A stretch of DNA of 55,942 nucleotides. Source: Alistipes sp. (GTDB taxonomy: Bacteria; Bacteroidota; Bacteroidia; Bacteroidales; Rikenellaceae). The translations under genes were made by a program, and so were the position numbers. Shown one piece after another: positions 18,001 to 24,895 of this stretch (the first letter of the stretch is position 1; every line of letters begins with the position of its first letter). Where the stretch lies: positions 1 to 55,942 of the forward strand of contig JAFVOR010000020.1 in the NCBI GenBank assembly GCA_017505725.1. Direction: 5' to 3'. The notes beneath the pieces are model-generated. The model had not been told where the DNA came from and searched no databases. It worked only from the letters and a program-made list of their open reading frames with translations.

Positions 18001-20540
18001 TCGATGTGGAGAATACCCGCACAAATCGAGTTGATACCCGAAGCGTATACGGTACGCATCGAACCACTATTGAAGTTTACGGTACCGCTGTTCTCGCAGT
18101 TGGTCAAAGTACACTGCGACTCCTCGCCGCTACCGATATATCCGAACACTGCCGAAGTATAAGCCGAAACCTGACCTGTATCAGGAAGTGGAGAGCCACC
18201 TGCTCGTGCCAGCGAAACCTCTGTGAAGATCGAACCTGAGTTCACGCAACGGTCAGCAACATCCGAATCGAAGAAACCGATACAAGCCGAAGCACAAACA
18301 TTACCACCACCGAGGTAGTCGTAAACCATTGTTACATTACCCTCGTTTGTACAGTTGCTGGTCAGAACCTTCTCTGCAGTACCAAGTTCGGTCTGGGTAC
18401 CCAAACGAGCACCGATAACACCACCGATACCTGTATTCTGATCTGGTGCAACATCTTCGTTCTTTGGCTCGTTGCTCGAAACCTTACCACGAACGATGAT
18501 CTCACCACTCTTCTTGTTGCCGCACTGATCTACCTTGTCGGCCCAGCAAAGACCTGCAACACCACCGATACACATTGAGGTGTTGCCATACTTCGCCTTC
18601 TGACCATAAGTCAAACACTCGCCCAAGTAGGTGATAGCACCCGAGTTGTAGCAACCCGATACCAAAGCTGTATTCTTCTCAACTAAAGCAACAACACCAC
18701 CGACATTTGCCGACAACACAATCTTGAAGCTCTCGTTCAAGTTCACCTTACCGCTATTCTCGCAATCTACGATAGAGTTCTTTACAGAAGCGTTCTTGTT
18801 AGCCTCCAATGTACCAACTACACCACCGATGTTAGCGGTAGTAACCTGCTCGTTGATGGTCATAGAGCCCTTGTTAGAGCAACGCTCAACCGAAACAGCT
18901 GAAGCACCAACAACACCACCCCAATCGAGGTCGTGCATAGGCTCGCGCACCTCAAGAACACCACCGTTGGTGTTATCCGCAAAGGTACCTGCTGCAACAT
19001 AACCGGCAACACCACCGATGAATGGAGTCACCTTTGTGTTGGTCGAAGCATCGTCCCAGATGATATCGCCATTGCTCGAACACTCCGAAACTACAGGGAG
19101 CGAATCGCCGGTAGCGCAAGCATAACCAACTACACCACCAATGCAAGGGTTGTAGAGGGTGTCGCCATTAGGACCTGCAACGCTGATTGTAATATCTACA
19201 TCGCTCTTTACGATAGATACCTCGGCACCATAAACGCCACCGACAGCACCACCGATATTCACCAAGTCGAGGTTTGCAGCTGCAACCACATTCGGATTCT
19301 TATACTCGATAGATCCCTCTGCCGAGCAGTTGAACACCTTGCCGCCTACAGCCAACGAACGGGCGATCAAACCCACCTTGCTGTTGGTCTCCTCAACAAT
19401 GTCACCCTGAACCTTCACATTCGAGATTGTTGCAACAACATTCTCGCCGAAGAGAGGCTGGGTCAAACCCTTAATCGAGTAGTGACGACCCTCGAATACC
19501 GAAGCGTAGTTGTCAATGGTATTCAGGCCCTTGTCTGTAACATCGATATCAGCAACGAGCAATGCACCCTGATATGCTGCATCGAATGTACCGGCCTTGA
19601 CCATATCAGCAAATGCCAACATATCGGCATCGTTGCCGATGAGGAGCATCTTGCTTGTTGTCTCGAACTCAACCTCAGGGAACTCGCGCACCTTGCCAGG
19701 AAGGAGCGCTACATCGCCACTTGCGTTGAAGGTACGAGTGCAAACATCACCATTGTTTGCTACAATGTTAACCTCGAAGCCGGCGTACGAGCCGTGAGGA
19801 ACAGCAATGTAGAATACAGAGCCCTCCTCCGAGAGGTTGAACTGATCGTTGTCGAAGTTGTAGAAGATGGTCGAAGTCGAAGCCTCGCGAGCCTCAAGCG
19901 CACCGGTCTTTGGATCGTTCTCATCCACGCTACCGCAGTAGACATCGAACACACCGGCGATTGGCTCTGCCTCGATGGTCGACACCGAGACATACTTCAA
20001 ATCGACAACCTCGCCCGCCTTCGCCTTAACAGGGAAACGGAGCACGGTCGAGAGGTGGTGCATCTGCACATCATTGAAACCATCCGACCACGCGTGCATA
20101 GGAGCTGCGCCCTGTGCAAAAGTACCCTCGGTGTGGTGCTGGTTTGCAGCAAACACTACCGGATACAAACCACTGCCGCTATTCACCGCTACATCCTCAC
20201 CCGGATATGGGTAGACGATGTGATACGGAATAGTCGAACCAAGAGGGAGATCGAAGATTGCAGAAGACTTGTCGTTCTCGTCGATGGAGATCTTGGTTGT
20301 CGGCTCGCCATTTACAGCGAGGACATCCGATTCGCTCCAATAGACAGGATACTTACCATCCACCTTGTCGCCCAATTCGGTACGAGTCGGTGTCGGAAGA
20401 GCCACCTGCAGCGTCTTCAACTCACCACTTCCATTGGCTGACCCCGATACTACCGGAGCCAGATCCTCGGTCTGATCTTGCACGCAAGAGTAAGTTGCGA
20501 GCAAAACTACCGCCATCAAAAGTTTAGTAAAATTTTTCAC
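15033..20540 (-). CDS. giant surface lipoprotein: fimbrillin-like N-domain plus GLUG-type beta-helix repeats (paralogue 1)
   Basis: 1835 residues and the first gene of the locus. A lipoprotein signal ends LLATYSC (Cys19). The N-domain contains TRTELGDKVDGKYPVYWSES, matching the same block in the 1332-aa protein. A bridging segment (DKGLNTIDNYASVFEGRHYS, then IKGLTQPLFGE) leads into more than twenty GGIVG/NxGxI repeats, many with a Cys before the Asn-x-Gly turn (ECSSNGDI, DCENSGKV). The C-terminus has YDGCVPYTVPSEDGG and then an acidic tail. A very long right-handed beta-helix on the cell surface is the best model. It may bind glycans, mucin or another cell. No protease or glycosidase motif is seen. 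Confidence 0.85.
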   Translation of the reverse strand: MKNFTKLLMAVVLLATYSCVQDQTEDLAPVVSGSANGSGELKTLQVALPTPTRTELGDKVDGKYPVYWSESDVLAVNGEPTTKISIDENDKSSAIFDLPLGSTIPYHIVYPYPGEDVAVNSGSGLYPVVFAANQHHTEGTFAQGAAPMHAWSDGFNDVQMHHLSTVLRFPVKAKAGEVVDLKYVSVSTIEAEPIAGVFDVYCGSVDENDPKTGALEAREASTSTIFYNFDNDQFNLSEEGSVFYIAVPHGSYAGFEVNIVANNGDVCTRTFNASGDVALLPGKVREFPEVEFETTSKMLLIGNDADMLAFADMVKAGTFDAAYQGALLVADIDVTDKGLNTIDNYASVFEGRHYSIKGLTQPLFGENVVATISNVKVQGDIVEETNSKVGLIARSLAVGGKVFNCSAEGSIEYKNPNVVAAANLDLVNIGGAVGGVYGAEVSIVKSDVDITISVAGPNGDTLYNPCIGGVVGYACATGDSLPVVSECSSNGDIIWDDASTNTKVTPFIGGVAGYVAAGTFADNTNGGVLEVREPMHDLDWGGVVGASAVSVERCSNKGSMTINEQVTTANIGGVVGTLEANKNASVKNSIVDCENSGKVNLNESFKIVLSANVGGVVALVEKNTALVSGCYNSGAITYLGECLTYGQKAKYGNTSMCIGGVAGLCWADKVDQCGNKKSGEIIVRGKVSSNEPKNEDVAPDQNTGIGGVIGARLGTQTELGTAEKVLTSNCTNEGNVTMVYDYLGGGNVCASACIGFFDSDVADRCVNSGSIFTEVSLARAGGSPLPDTGQVSAYTSAVFGYIGSGEESQCTLTNCENSGTVNFNSGSMRTVYASGINSICAGILHIENCTNSGDVIVNKGIDCLYVYAGGIIASSKNAVAVTFPYCSNKGNVKVLAKVETTARVGGIFGQSDCAFGEEESVSSKVVGVENSGVVSFSGTTKDVVIGGYAGAYSETFHMLEFVNTSLGTVLFDGRATGSAKIGGFAGDGSLAMGGDLTVANHGKVVVNGYAPTLYVSGGFGYAGLEGDGDIAGMKNYGIVEMPAPGETTEFPTTIYMGGLFGEASLSTGFSTAENSSKPRRSITECTNYGEIRYHGLVTDGAYIGGIVGKATAAPIYKCTNEGKIISTGNAGDLANRVSESSDKARMAYQLFDHDLAIGGIVGETNHDVIGSTNKAAIDHTCVDNPLKFDDYGTTATSRFDIGGLVGRVYVPDTYTGVAYAVNLNNLTNEQAGTVTINGFPYCTTNTSSLDWGSATALQSNDIDDPDRTSLRPFYRMNVAGVVGRIHDHSLKDVKAFLTGTTNNAEVIIPNANYSRMVNLAGVLADVLFSHTTLSNTHNTGNITIDNVGHGTSLATTVRHAAFFNNLGGVVANCCDWRIRTAKTSNACIKKTLTYNNCTNSGNLYYGEVAASIYQCAGGLLGQALHQLEGYTNWSYSERLPLSYMTITMNNCENRGDITYFTKMVSGLSSYDAKSYGGGMVGCCGNATSNYQQRFTAIDLLITRCKNYGNIQFERSNGNMSPNTSVEHSCVGGMVGYYVGGMGQAAPAQQAKNPKTVDDAFHMSITSCENHGRIWGYSGNIGGIVGRANWYVEITGTEDEPTINTGDIVVARNESAGNAVRRTGYGTKVIYAGGIAGALYEQYSDTRFIGGYTAGTNEGWPAYYLGSHYTRIEHAINKGAVGATGKAGGIVGAFRSVYCAGLEIAPSKNHRGGVLNCTNLGDIYALEGATSQVGSITGELRMLTITENTSYVNSETTAVAAKPWPIGIRNCVVGGTILRGANRYTTADAENYMNVIYGENWDSANPSIIEGKEYDGCVPYTVPSEDGGEGDEGDVE

Positions 20541-20663
20541 GCTAATAGTTTTTTGTTAAAATTTGTTTGACTAAAAATTTATTGTTTGTTGTTTCTGTTA
20601 GTTTTCGTCGTCGGTTGCATCGGTTTTGGTCATACACATACACGAACACGCGCGTGCATAAGA

Positions 20664-20819
20664 CAAAAAAGATTCTCGTCTTGCTGCCACAGCAAGGCGA
20701 AAACTTCATCACTAAAGGCCCGTCAGATATCCACAAGCCATCATAATTAGCACAATTCCATAGTTTTAAGGTACCTGCGTACAAAAAATGTCTTTTCTGC
20801 ACGACTTTATATTCCAATT
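20664..20819 (-). ncRNA. candidate short leader RNA of about 155 nt
   Basis: Bounded by a full-consensus promoter (20827-20858) and an intrinsic terminator (20665-20703) with no convincing ORF between. If the terminator works, most transcripts end here as a short RNA, and read-through feeds the 19-kb lipoprotein/SusCD operon. A 10-codon frame (MMACGYLTGL) lies inside but I do not claim it is translated. Existence of the RNA is inference. Confidence 0.4.
20665..20703 (-). terminator. intrinsic terminator inside the operon leader (attenuator candidate)
   Basis: Stem of CTTGCTG/CAGCAAG (20680-20686 and 20690-20696, loop CCA on the plus strand), extended past one C-A mismatch by six more pairs. 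On the minus strand it is followed by TC and six T. It lies about 125 bp upstream of the first ATG and about 115 bp downstream of the predicted transcription start. Confidence 0.75.
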
Positions 20820-20826
20820 GGTTTTG

Positions 20827-20858
20827 CAAAAATAGAGAAAAAAAACGAGACTTACAAA
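20827..20858 (-). promoter_or_regulatory. promoter of the lipoprotein/SusCD operon
   Basis: Minus strand: TTTG (20855-20858), exactly 20 bp, TATTTTTG (20827-20834), a full match to the Bacteroidetes consensus. The -33 box falls in the loop of the ung terminator. The predicted start near 20819 leaves a leader of about 280 nt. No second -7 box was found between 20541 and 20664. Confidence 0.7.
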
Positions 20859-20868
20859 TAAGACTCGC
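20838..20868 (-). terminator. intrinsic terminator of ung
   Basis: On the minus strand GCGAGTCTT (20860-20868) pairs with AAGTCTCGT (20845-20853) except for one T-T mismatch, loop of 6, then eight T. It overlaps the operon promoter. Confidence 0.6.
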
Positions 20869-20911
20869 TCTTTTTTCGCATATTTTCAACAAATATTCAC
20901 TATCTAACACA

Positions 20912-21574
20912 CTACCAACAAATTGGAGCAACACCTCGATTTTCGAGATAGGAGTTGGCACGCGAAAAATGACGGGATCCAAAGAAGCCTCTGTAAACAG
21001 AGAGCGGGGATGGATGGACCGCCTTCAGCACAAGATTCTTCGAGGTATCGACCATTGCGCCCTTTTTCTGTGCATAGCTACCCCACAGCATATAGACCAC
21101 ACCCTCCTTCTGCTCGGCGATGGTACGCACCACAGCATCGGTAAATCGCTCCCAGCCACGACCTGCGTGAGATGCCGCCTCGTGGGCTCTGACGGTCAAA
21201 ACCGCATTGAGCATCAGCACACCCTGCTCCGCCCAACGATCGAGATTTCCGCTCAACGGAATAGGCGCTCCTGTATCCTCGGCCACCTCCTTGAAAATAT
21301 TGCGGAGCGAGGGCGGAAAATCGACTCCGTCGTCAACCGAAAAGCACAATCCATTTGCCTGACCATCACCGTGATACGGATCTTGGCCAATAATCACAAC
21401 CTTGAGCTTTTCGAGAGGGCATTTATCGAACGCACGGAAGATATTTCGTGCGGCAGGAAAGACCTGCGTCGAGGCATATTCCGCCTTAACAAAATCAACC
21501 AACTCCGAAAAATAGGGCTTATCGAACTCCTCCTGAAGCAGCGCCTTCCAATCCTCGGCTATACGAACATTCAT
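20912..21574 (-). CDS. ung: uracil-DNA glycosylase, family 1
   Basis: 220 residues, normal length. It removes uracil from DNA to start base-excision repair in the cytoplasm. The catalytic water-activating motif GQDPYHGDGQANGLCFSV is complete (Asp and His), followed by PSLRNIFKE, LLNAVLTVRAHEAASH-type DNA-binding loop residues and the Leu-intercalation loop HPSPLSVYRGFFGSRHFS. The ATG at 21572-21574 is immediately preceded by a TAAATTTG -7-like box (21581-21588), hinting at a very short leader. It is a stand-alone gene between the lipoprotein locus and the divergent galM operon. Confidence 0.96.
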   Translation of the reverse strand: MNVRIAEDWKALLQEEFDKPYFSELVDFVKAEYASTQVFPAARNIFRAFDKCPLEKLKVVIIGQDPYHGDGQANGLCFSVDDGVDFPPSLRNIFKEVAEDTGAPIPLSGNLDRWAEQGVLMLNAVLTVRAHEAASHAGRGWERFTDAVVRTIAEQKEGVVYMLWGSYAQKKGAMVDTSKNLVLKAVHPSPLSVYRGFFGSRHFSRANSYLENRGVAPICW

Positions 21575-21674
21575 AACTTACAAATTTAGAATTAGGAATT
21601 GAGGATTGAGAATTAAAAAACATCTTATCACTCCTCGATTATCGAGAGCGAAGATAGCAATTTTTGCCGAAACA

Positions 21675-21706
21675 ATTGCACTTTTTCGTGAAAATTCATA
21701 CCTTTG
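21675..21706 (+). promoter_or_regulatory. promoter of galM-deoD-nuclease operon
   Basis: ATTG (21675-21678), 20 bp, TACCTTTG (21699-21706). The -7 box is perfect and the -33 box has one mismatch. The ATG follows about 20 nt after. Confidence 0.7.
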
Positions 21707-21727
21707 TGAAGAGAAACCAATAAAAAA

Positions 21728-22861
21728 ATGAGAAATATGAAAAAACTATTAGCAATCCTTGCACTTGTTGCAACCGTTTCGTGCTGCGACAACCAGAAGA
21801 GCATCACCCTGCTCGACAAAGCGAACTTCGAGACCAATGTAGATGGAAAGGCGGTATCGCTCTACACACTTCGTAATGCCGACCTCGTAATGCAGGTCAC
21901 AAACTACGGAGCTCGCGTGGTGTCGTTGTGGGTACCTGACCGCGATGGCAACTACGCCGATGTGGAGATTGGTTATGAGAATATCGACCGCTACATCAAC
22001 AACACCGGCGAGCGTTTCCTCGGAGCTGTAGTAGGCCCTGTTGCCAACCGCATAGCAAATGGCAAGTTCTCGCTCGATGGCAAGGAGTATACCCTGCCGC
22101 AGAACAACAACGGACAGACACTTCACGGAGGCATCCTCGGCGTGGACCGCATCGTATGGGATGTAAAAGAGTTGACCGAGAGCAAGATCGTATTCTACGC
22201 TCTTCTCCCTGACGGTCAGGATGGTTTCCCTGCAAACAAGGAGGTCTATATGACCTACGAGTTGACTCCGAACAACGAGTTTGCAGTATCGTACAAGGCA
22301 ACTACCGACGCTAAGACCGTATTCAACATCTCGCACCACTCGTTCTTCAACCTCGAGGGCGATGGCGAGGGTACAATTCTTGATCACATCCTCACCATCA
22401 AGAGCAAGGCTATCACCCCTGTGAACGAGTACCTTATCCCTACGGGCGAGCTTGTGTGCGTCAAGAACACTCCATTCGATTTCAACGAGCCTCACGCTAT
22501 CGGCGAGCGTGTAAACGAGGAGCACACCCAGCTCAAGATGGGCGCAGGTTACGACCACAACTGGGCAATCGACCGCGAGGATAATGGCGAGATTGAGAAG
22601 GTTGCTGATGTCTACTCACCAAAGAGCGGCCGTGGTATGGAGGTGTTGACCGACCAGATCGGTTTGCAGTTCTACTGCGGCAACTTCTTTGATGGCTCGT
22701 ACAACAACAAGTTTGGCAAGCCAATCGCCTATCGTGGAGCTATTGCACTCGAGACACAGCACTACCCGGACGCTCCGAATCAGTCATCGTTCCCAAGCAT
22801 AGTTTTGGAGCCGGGTGAGACCTACACCCATACCTGTATCTATAGATTTTATGCAAAATAA
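21728..22861 (+). CDS. galM: aldose 1-epimerase (galactose mutarotase), predicted lipoprotein
   Basis: 377 residues. It interconverts the alpha and beta anomers of galactose and glucose. After a lipoprotein signal ending ATVSC (alternative start at 21737) comes a full GalM fold: NYGARVVSLWVPDRDGN, GPVANRIANGKFSLDG and NNNGQTLHGG, then the catalytic pair His203/His204 in NISHHSFFNLEG and Glu342 in ALETQHYPDAPN. The lipoprotein signal puts it in the periplasm or on the outer membrane, unlike the cytoplasmic enterobacterial enzyme, which is common in Bacteroidetes. It is followed 9 bp later by deoD. Confidence 0.93.
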   Translation: MRNMKKLLAILALVATVSCCDNQKSITLLDKANFETNVDGKAVSLYTLRNADLVMQVTNYGARVVSLWVPDRDGNYADVEIGYENIDRYINNTGERFLGAVVGPVANRIANGKFSLDGKEYTLPQNNNGQTLHGGILGVDRIVWDVKELTESKIVFYALLPDGQDGFPANKEVYMTYELTPNNEFAVSYKATTDAKTVFNISHHSFFNLEGDGEGTILDHILTIKSKAITPVNEYLIPTGELVCVKNTPFDFNEPHAIGERVNEEHTQLKMGAGYDHNWAIDREDNGEIEKVADVYSPKSGRGMEVLTDQIGLQFYCGNFFDGSYNNKFGKPIAYRGAIALETQHYPDAPNQSSFPSIVLEPGETYTHTCIYRFYAK

Positions 22862-22870
22862 TCGAATATT

Positions 22871-23584
22871 ATGGCAGAATTGACACCAACACCTCATATT
22901 GGAGCAAAGCGCGGAGAGATTGCCGAGCGAGTGATTATGGCGGGTGATCCATTGCGTGCCAAGTTTATGGCAGAGCGTTATCTCGAGAACCCTAAACTTG
23001 TCAACCAAGTACGCGGAATGTACTGCTACACGGGAACTTACAAGGGTAAGGAGGTCTCGGTAATGGGACACGGAATGGGTATCTCATCAATCAGCATCTA
23101 CACCTTTGAGTTGTACAACTTTTACGGTGTAAAGCGCATTATTCGCACAGGTTCGGCGGGTGCATATCAACCCAATCTGCACATTGGCGACATCGTGATT
23201 GCACAGGGTGCTTGCGACAACTCGAATTATGCCGCACAGTATGGTCTGCCGGGTACATTTGCACCGATTGCGACCTACGAACTTTTGAGCGCGGCGGTCG
23301 AGAAGGCTAAGTCTATGGGTGTAAAATACGCAGTAGGCAATATCCTCGCATCGGAGATATTCTACAACGATGACCCCGAGGCTTGGAAAAAGTGGCAAAA
23401 GATGGGTGTCTTGGCGGTTGAGATGGAGGCTTCGGCACTCTATATGAATGCTGCACGCAGTGGCAACGAAGCCCTCTGTATATGCACCATCTCGGACTCG
23501 CTCGTAACCCACGAAGAGACCACAGCCGAGCAGCGCGAAAAGACATTCACCGATATGATGGAGATTGCATTTGACATAATATAA
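22871..23584 (+). CDS. deoD: purine-nucleoside phosphorylase DeoD type
   Basis: 237 residues, the usual length for the hexameric bacterial type. It splits purine (deoxy)ribonucleosides with phosphate into base and pentose 1-phosphate in the cytoplasm. Seen: TPHIGAKRGEIAERVIMAGD followed by PLRAKF (phosphate site), MGHGMGISSISIYTFEL, RTGSAGAYQP, AVEMEASALYM (ribose-binding Met-Glu) and ISDSLVTHEETTAEQREKTF with the catalytic Asp and the Arg that assists it. It lies between a secreted mutarotase and a secreted S1/P1-type nuclease, which suggests nucleic-acid salvage. Confidence 0.95.
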   Translation: MAELTPTPHIGAKRGEIAERVIMAGDPLRAKFMAERYLENPKLVNQVRGMYCYTGTYKGKEVSVMGHGMGISSISIYTFELYNFYGVKRIIRTGSAGAYQPNLHIGDIVIAQGACDNSNYAAQYGLPGTFAPIATYELLSAAVEKAKSMGVKYAVGNILASEIFYNDDPEAWKKWQKMGVLAVEMEASALYMNAARSGNEALCICTISDSLVTHEETTAEQREKTFTDMMEIAFDII

Positions 23585-23588
23585 TTAT

Positions 23589-24377
23589 ATGAGAAGTATC
23601 AAGCGTCTCTTTGTAGCTTTGATTGCAATTGCCATTGTCGGCATCGAGAGTGCATCAGCTTGGGGTCTGCTCGGTCACGAGGTTATCATCGAGATAGCCA
23701 AACGCCATATAACCCCTAAGACAAAGGCTAAAATCGCTAAATATCTTCCATACGACATCACAAAAGATGCCGTGTATATGGATATTCATCGTAACGATAA
23801 GGAGATTGCCTATACAACGGCCTGGCACGTCTACAACCTCGACCACAAATACGAGTACGATATGAATCCGCGCCTAAAAATAGGCGATGCCATACACGCT
23901 ATGAAGGTAGTGGATCACAACCTCACCAAGCAGGAGCGACTCACCGACTCGGCCATAGTGATGAATATCCGATGCCTACTACACTTTACGGGAGATATGC
24001 ACTGCCCTACCCACTCATACGTGCCTGGGCCTCGTTGTTTCTGGAAATGCGAACTCAATGGCAAGAAGTATCCCTACTTCCACGCAGTATACGACTATAT
24101 GCCGGATTTAATTCATCCGAACAAGTCGTGCGTAGAGATTGCTGCCGAAATCGACAACGCTTCGAAAAGCGAGATAAAGCGTATTCAAAAAGGCTCTCTC
24201 GACGAGTGGGTTGCCGATATTGGCAGTAGAAATGCCATTATCTACAAGTGGAATCCCCACAACACGCCCGTACTCGACCCTAACACCGTGGAGTTATCGC
24301 GCGAGTTGGTAAACTTGGAGATGCGCAATGCAGGCTACCGACTTGCCTATCTTTTGAACAAATACTTCGGAAAATAG
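23589..24377 (+). CDS. secreted S1/P1-family nuclease
   Basis: 262 residues. A signal peptide (about 1-24) leaves a mature N-terminus WGLLGHEV, the zinc-binding Trp1/His6 of S1/P1 nucleases. Further zinc ligands fit: DAVYMDIHRND, TTAWHVYNLD, LLHFTGDMHCPTH and HAVYDYMPDL. Such trinuclear-zinc enzymes degrade single-stranded nucleic acids and remove 3' phosphates outside the cytoplasm. The gene starts 4 bp after deoD. The usual HFVGDIHQPLH block appears here as HFTGDMHCPTH, so Gln is replaced by Cys. Family identity is firm; substrate is inferred. Confidence 0.9.
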   Translation: MRSIKRLFVALIAIAIVGIESASAWGLLGHEVIIEIAKRHITPKTKAKIAKYLPYDITKDAVYMDIHRNDKEIAYTTAWHVYNLDHKYEYDMNPRLKIGDAIHAMKVVDHNLTKQERLTDSAIVMNIRCLLHFTGDMHCPTHSYVPGPRCFWKCELNGKKYPYFHAVYDYMPDLIHPNKSCVEIAAEIDNASKSEIKRIQKGSLDEWVADIGSRNAIIYKWNPHNTPVLDPNTVELSRELVNLEMRNAGYRLAYLLNKYFGK

Positions 24378-24393
24378 CCGTCTGAAAATAGAT

Positions 24394-24459
24394 ATTGTTG
24401 CATAGTATTTGTATGTGGTGGTAATCGTACCATTTAATACATAAATACTATGCAACAAT
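24394..24459 (+). promoter_or_regulatory. long hairpin that buries the osmC start codon
   Basis: Arms 24394-24410 and 24443-24459 are perfectly complementary over 17 bp. The right arm contains the ATG (24450-24452) and the first codons. The 32-nt loop folds further (GTAT/ATAC and TGGTA-atcg-TACCA). This could block translation unless opened, or could be a DNA dyad for a regulator. Confidence 0.7.
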
Positions 24460-24854
24460 CTATTACTATTCACGCCAAAGACGACGGCAAATTCGAACTC
24501 TGCAAGTCTCAGGAGCTGTGCAAGTTAAACCCCAAAGAACTGCTGCTCTACTCCACTGCTCTCTGTGCCGGAATGACACTCAAAACCATCCTCGACAAGG
24601 AGCGCATCAAGCCTCTTAAAATCGAGATTCGTATGGAGGGCGAGCTCGACACCGAAAAGGTCGAAGGGCAGAGCAAATTCACCTCGTTTCACATCGGCTA
24701 CAACATCGAGTGCAAGCATATTGACGAGCAGGGCAAGGTGTCGCACGCAGTACAACTCGCAAACGACAAATATTGCGGCGGTTTGGCTATGCTTCGCAAG
24801 ATTGCACCCGTTTCGCACTCGACATCAATCGTAAGCGTCGAGGTCAGCGAATAA
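24450..24854 (+). CDS. OsmC/Ohr-family protein
   Basis: 134 residues, typical for the family, which reduces organic hydroperoxides or related species with two Cys in the cytoplasm. Seen: NPKELLLYSTALCAGMTLKT with Cys39, and ANDKYCGGLAMLRKIAPVS with Cys109, spaced as in OsmC (YhfA-like) proteins. The usual N-terminal Arg of true Ohr is not obvious, so it may belong to a less studied subgroup. The ATG lies in a strong hairpin. It is separated from the S1/P1 nuclease by 72 bp and ends at a bidirectional terminator facing the MBL gene. Confidence 0.85.
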   Translation: MQQSITIHAKDDGKFELCKSQELCKLNPKELLLYSTALCAGMTLKTILDKERIKPLKIEIRMEGELDTEKVEGQSKFTSFHIGYNIECKHIDEQGKVSHAVQLANDKYCGGLAMLRKIAPVSHSTSIVSVEVSE

Positions 24855-24856
24855 AA

Positions 24857-24879
24857 AAAGGCTCCGCTGCGGAGCCTTT
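24857..24879. terminator. bidirectional terminator between osmC and the MBL hydrolase gene
   Basis: AAAGGCTCC/GGAGCCTTT perfect stem with a GCTGC loop, A-run on the left and T-run on the right. Confidence 0.85.
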
Positions 24880-24895
24880 ATATCAATTAAGGTAA

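Noticed and set aside
20704-20826. A 10-codon leader peptide (MMACGYLTGL) controlling the attenuator
   Set aside because: It has no codon run or strong initiation signal that would support a translated attenuator, so it was only mentioned under the leader RNA.
20542-20982. A 146-codon minus-strand frame across the operon leader and the end of ung
   Set aside because: It overlaps ung out of frame, runs through two terminator hairpins and has no recognisable protein features; the region is better read as leader and terminators.
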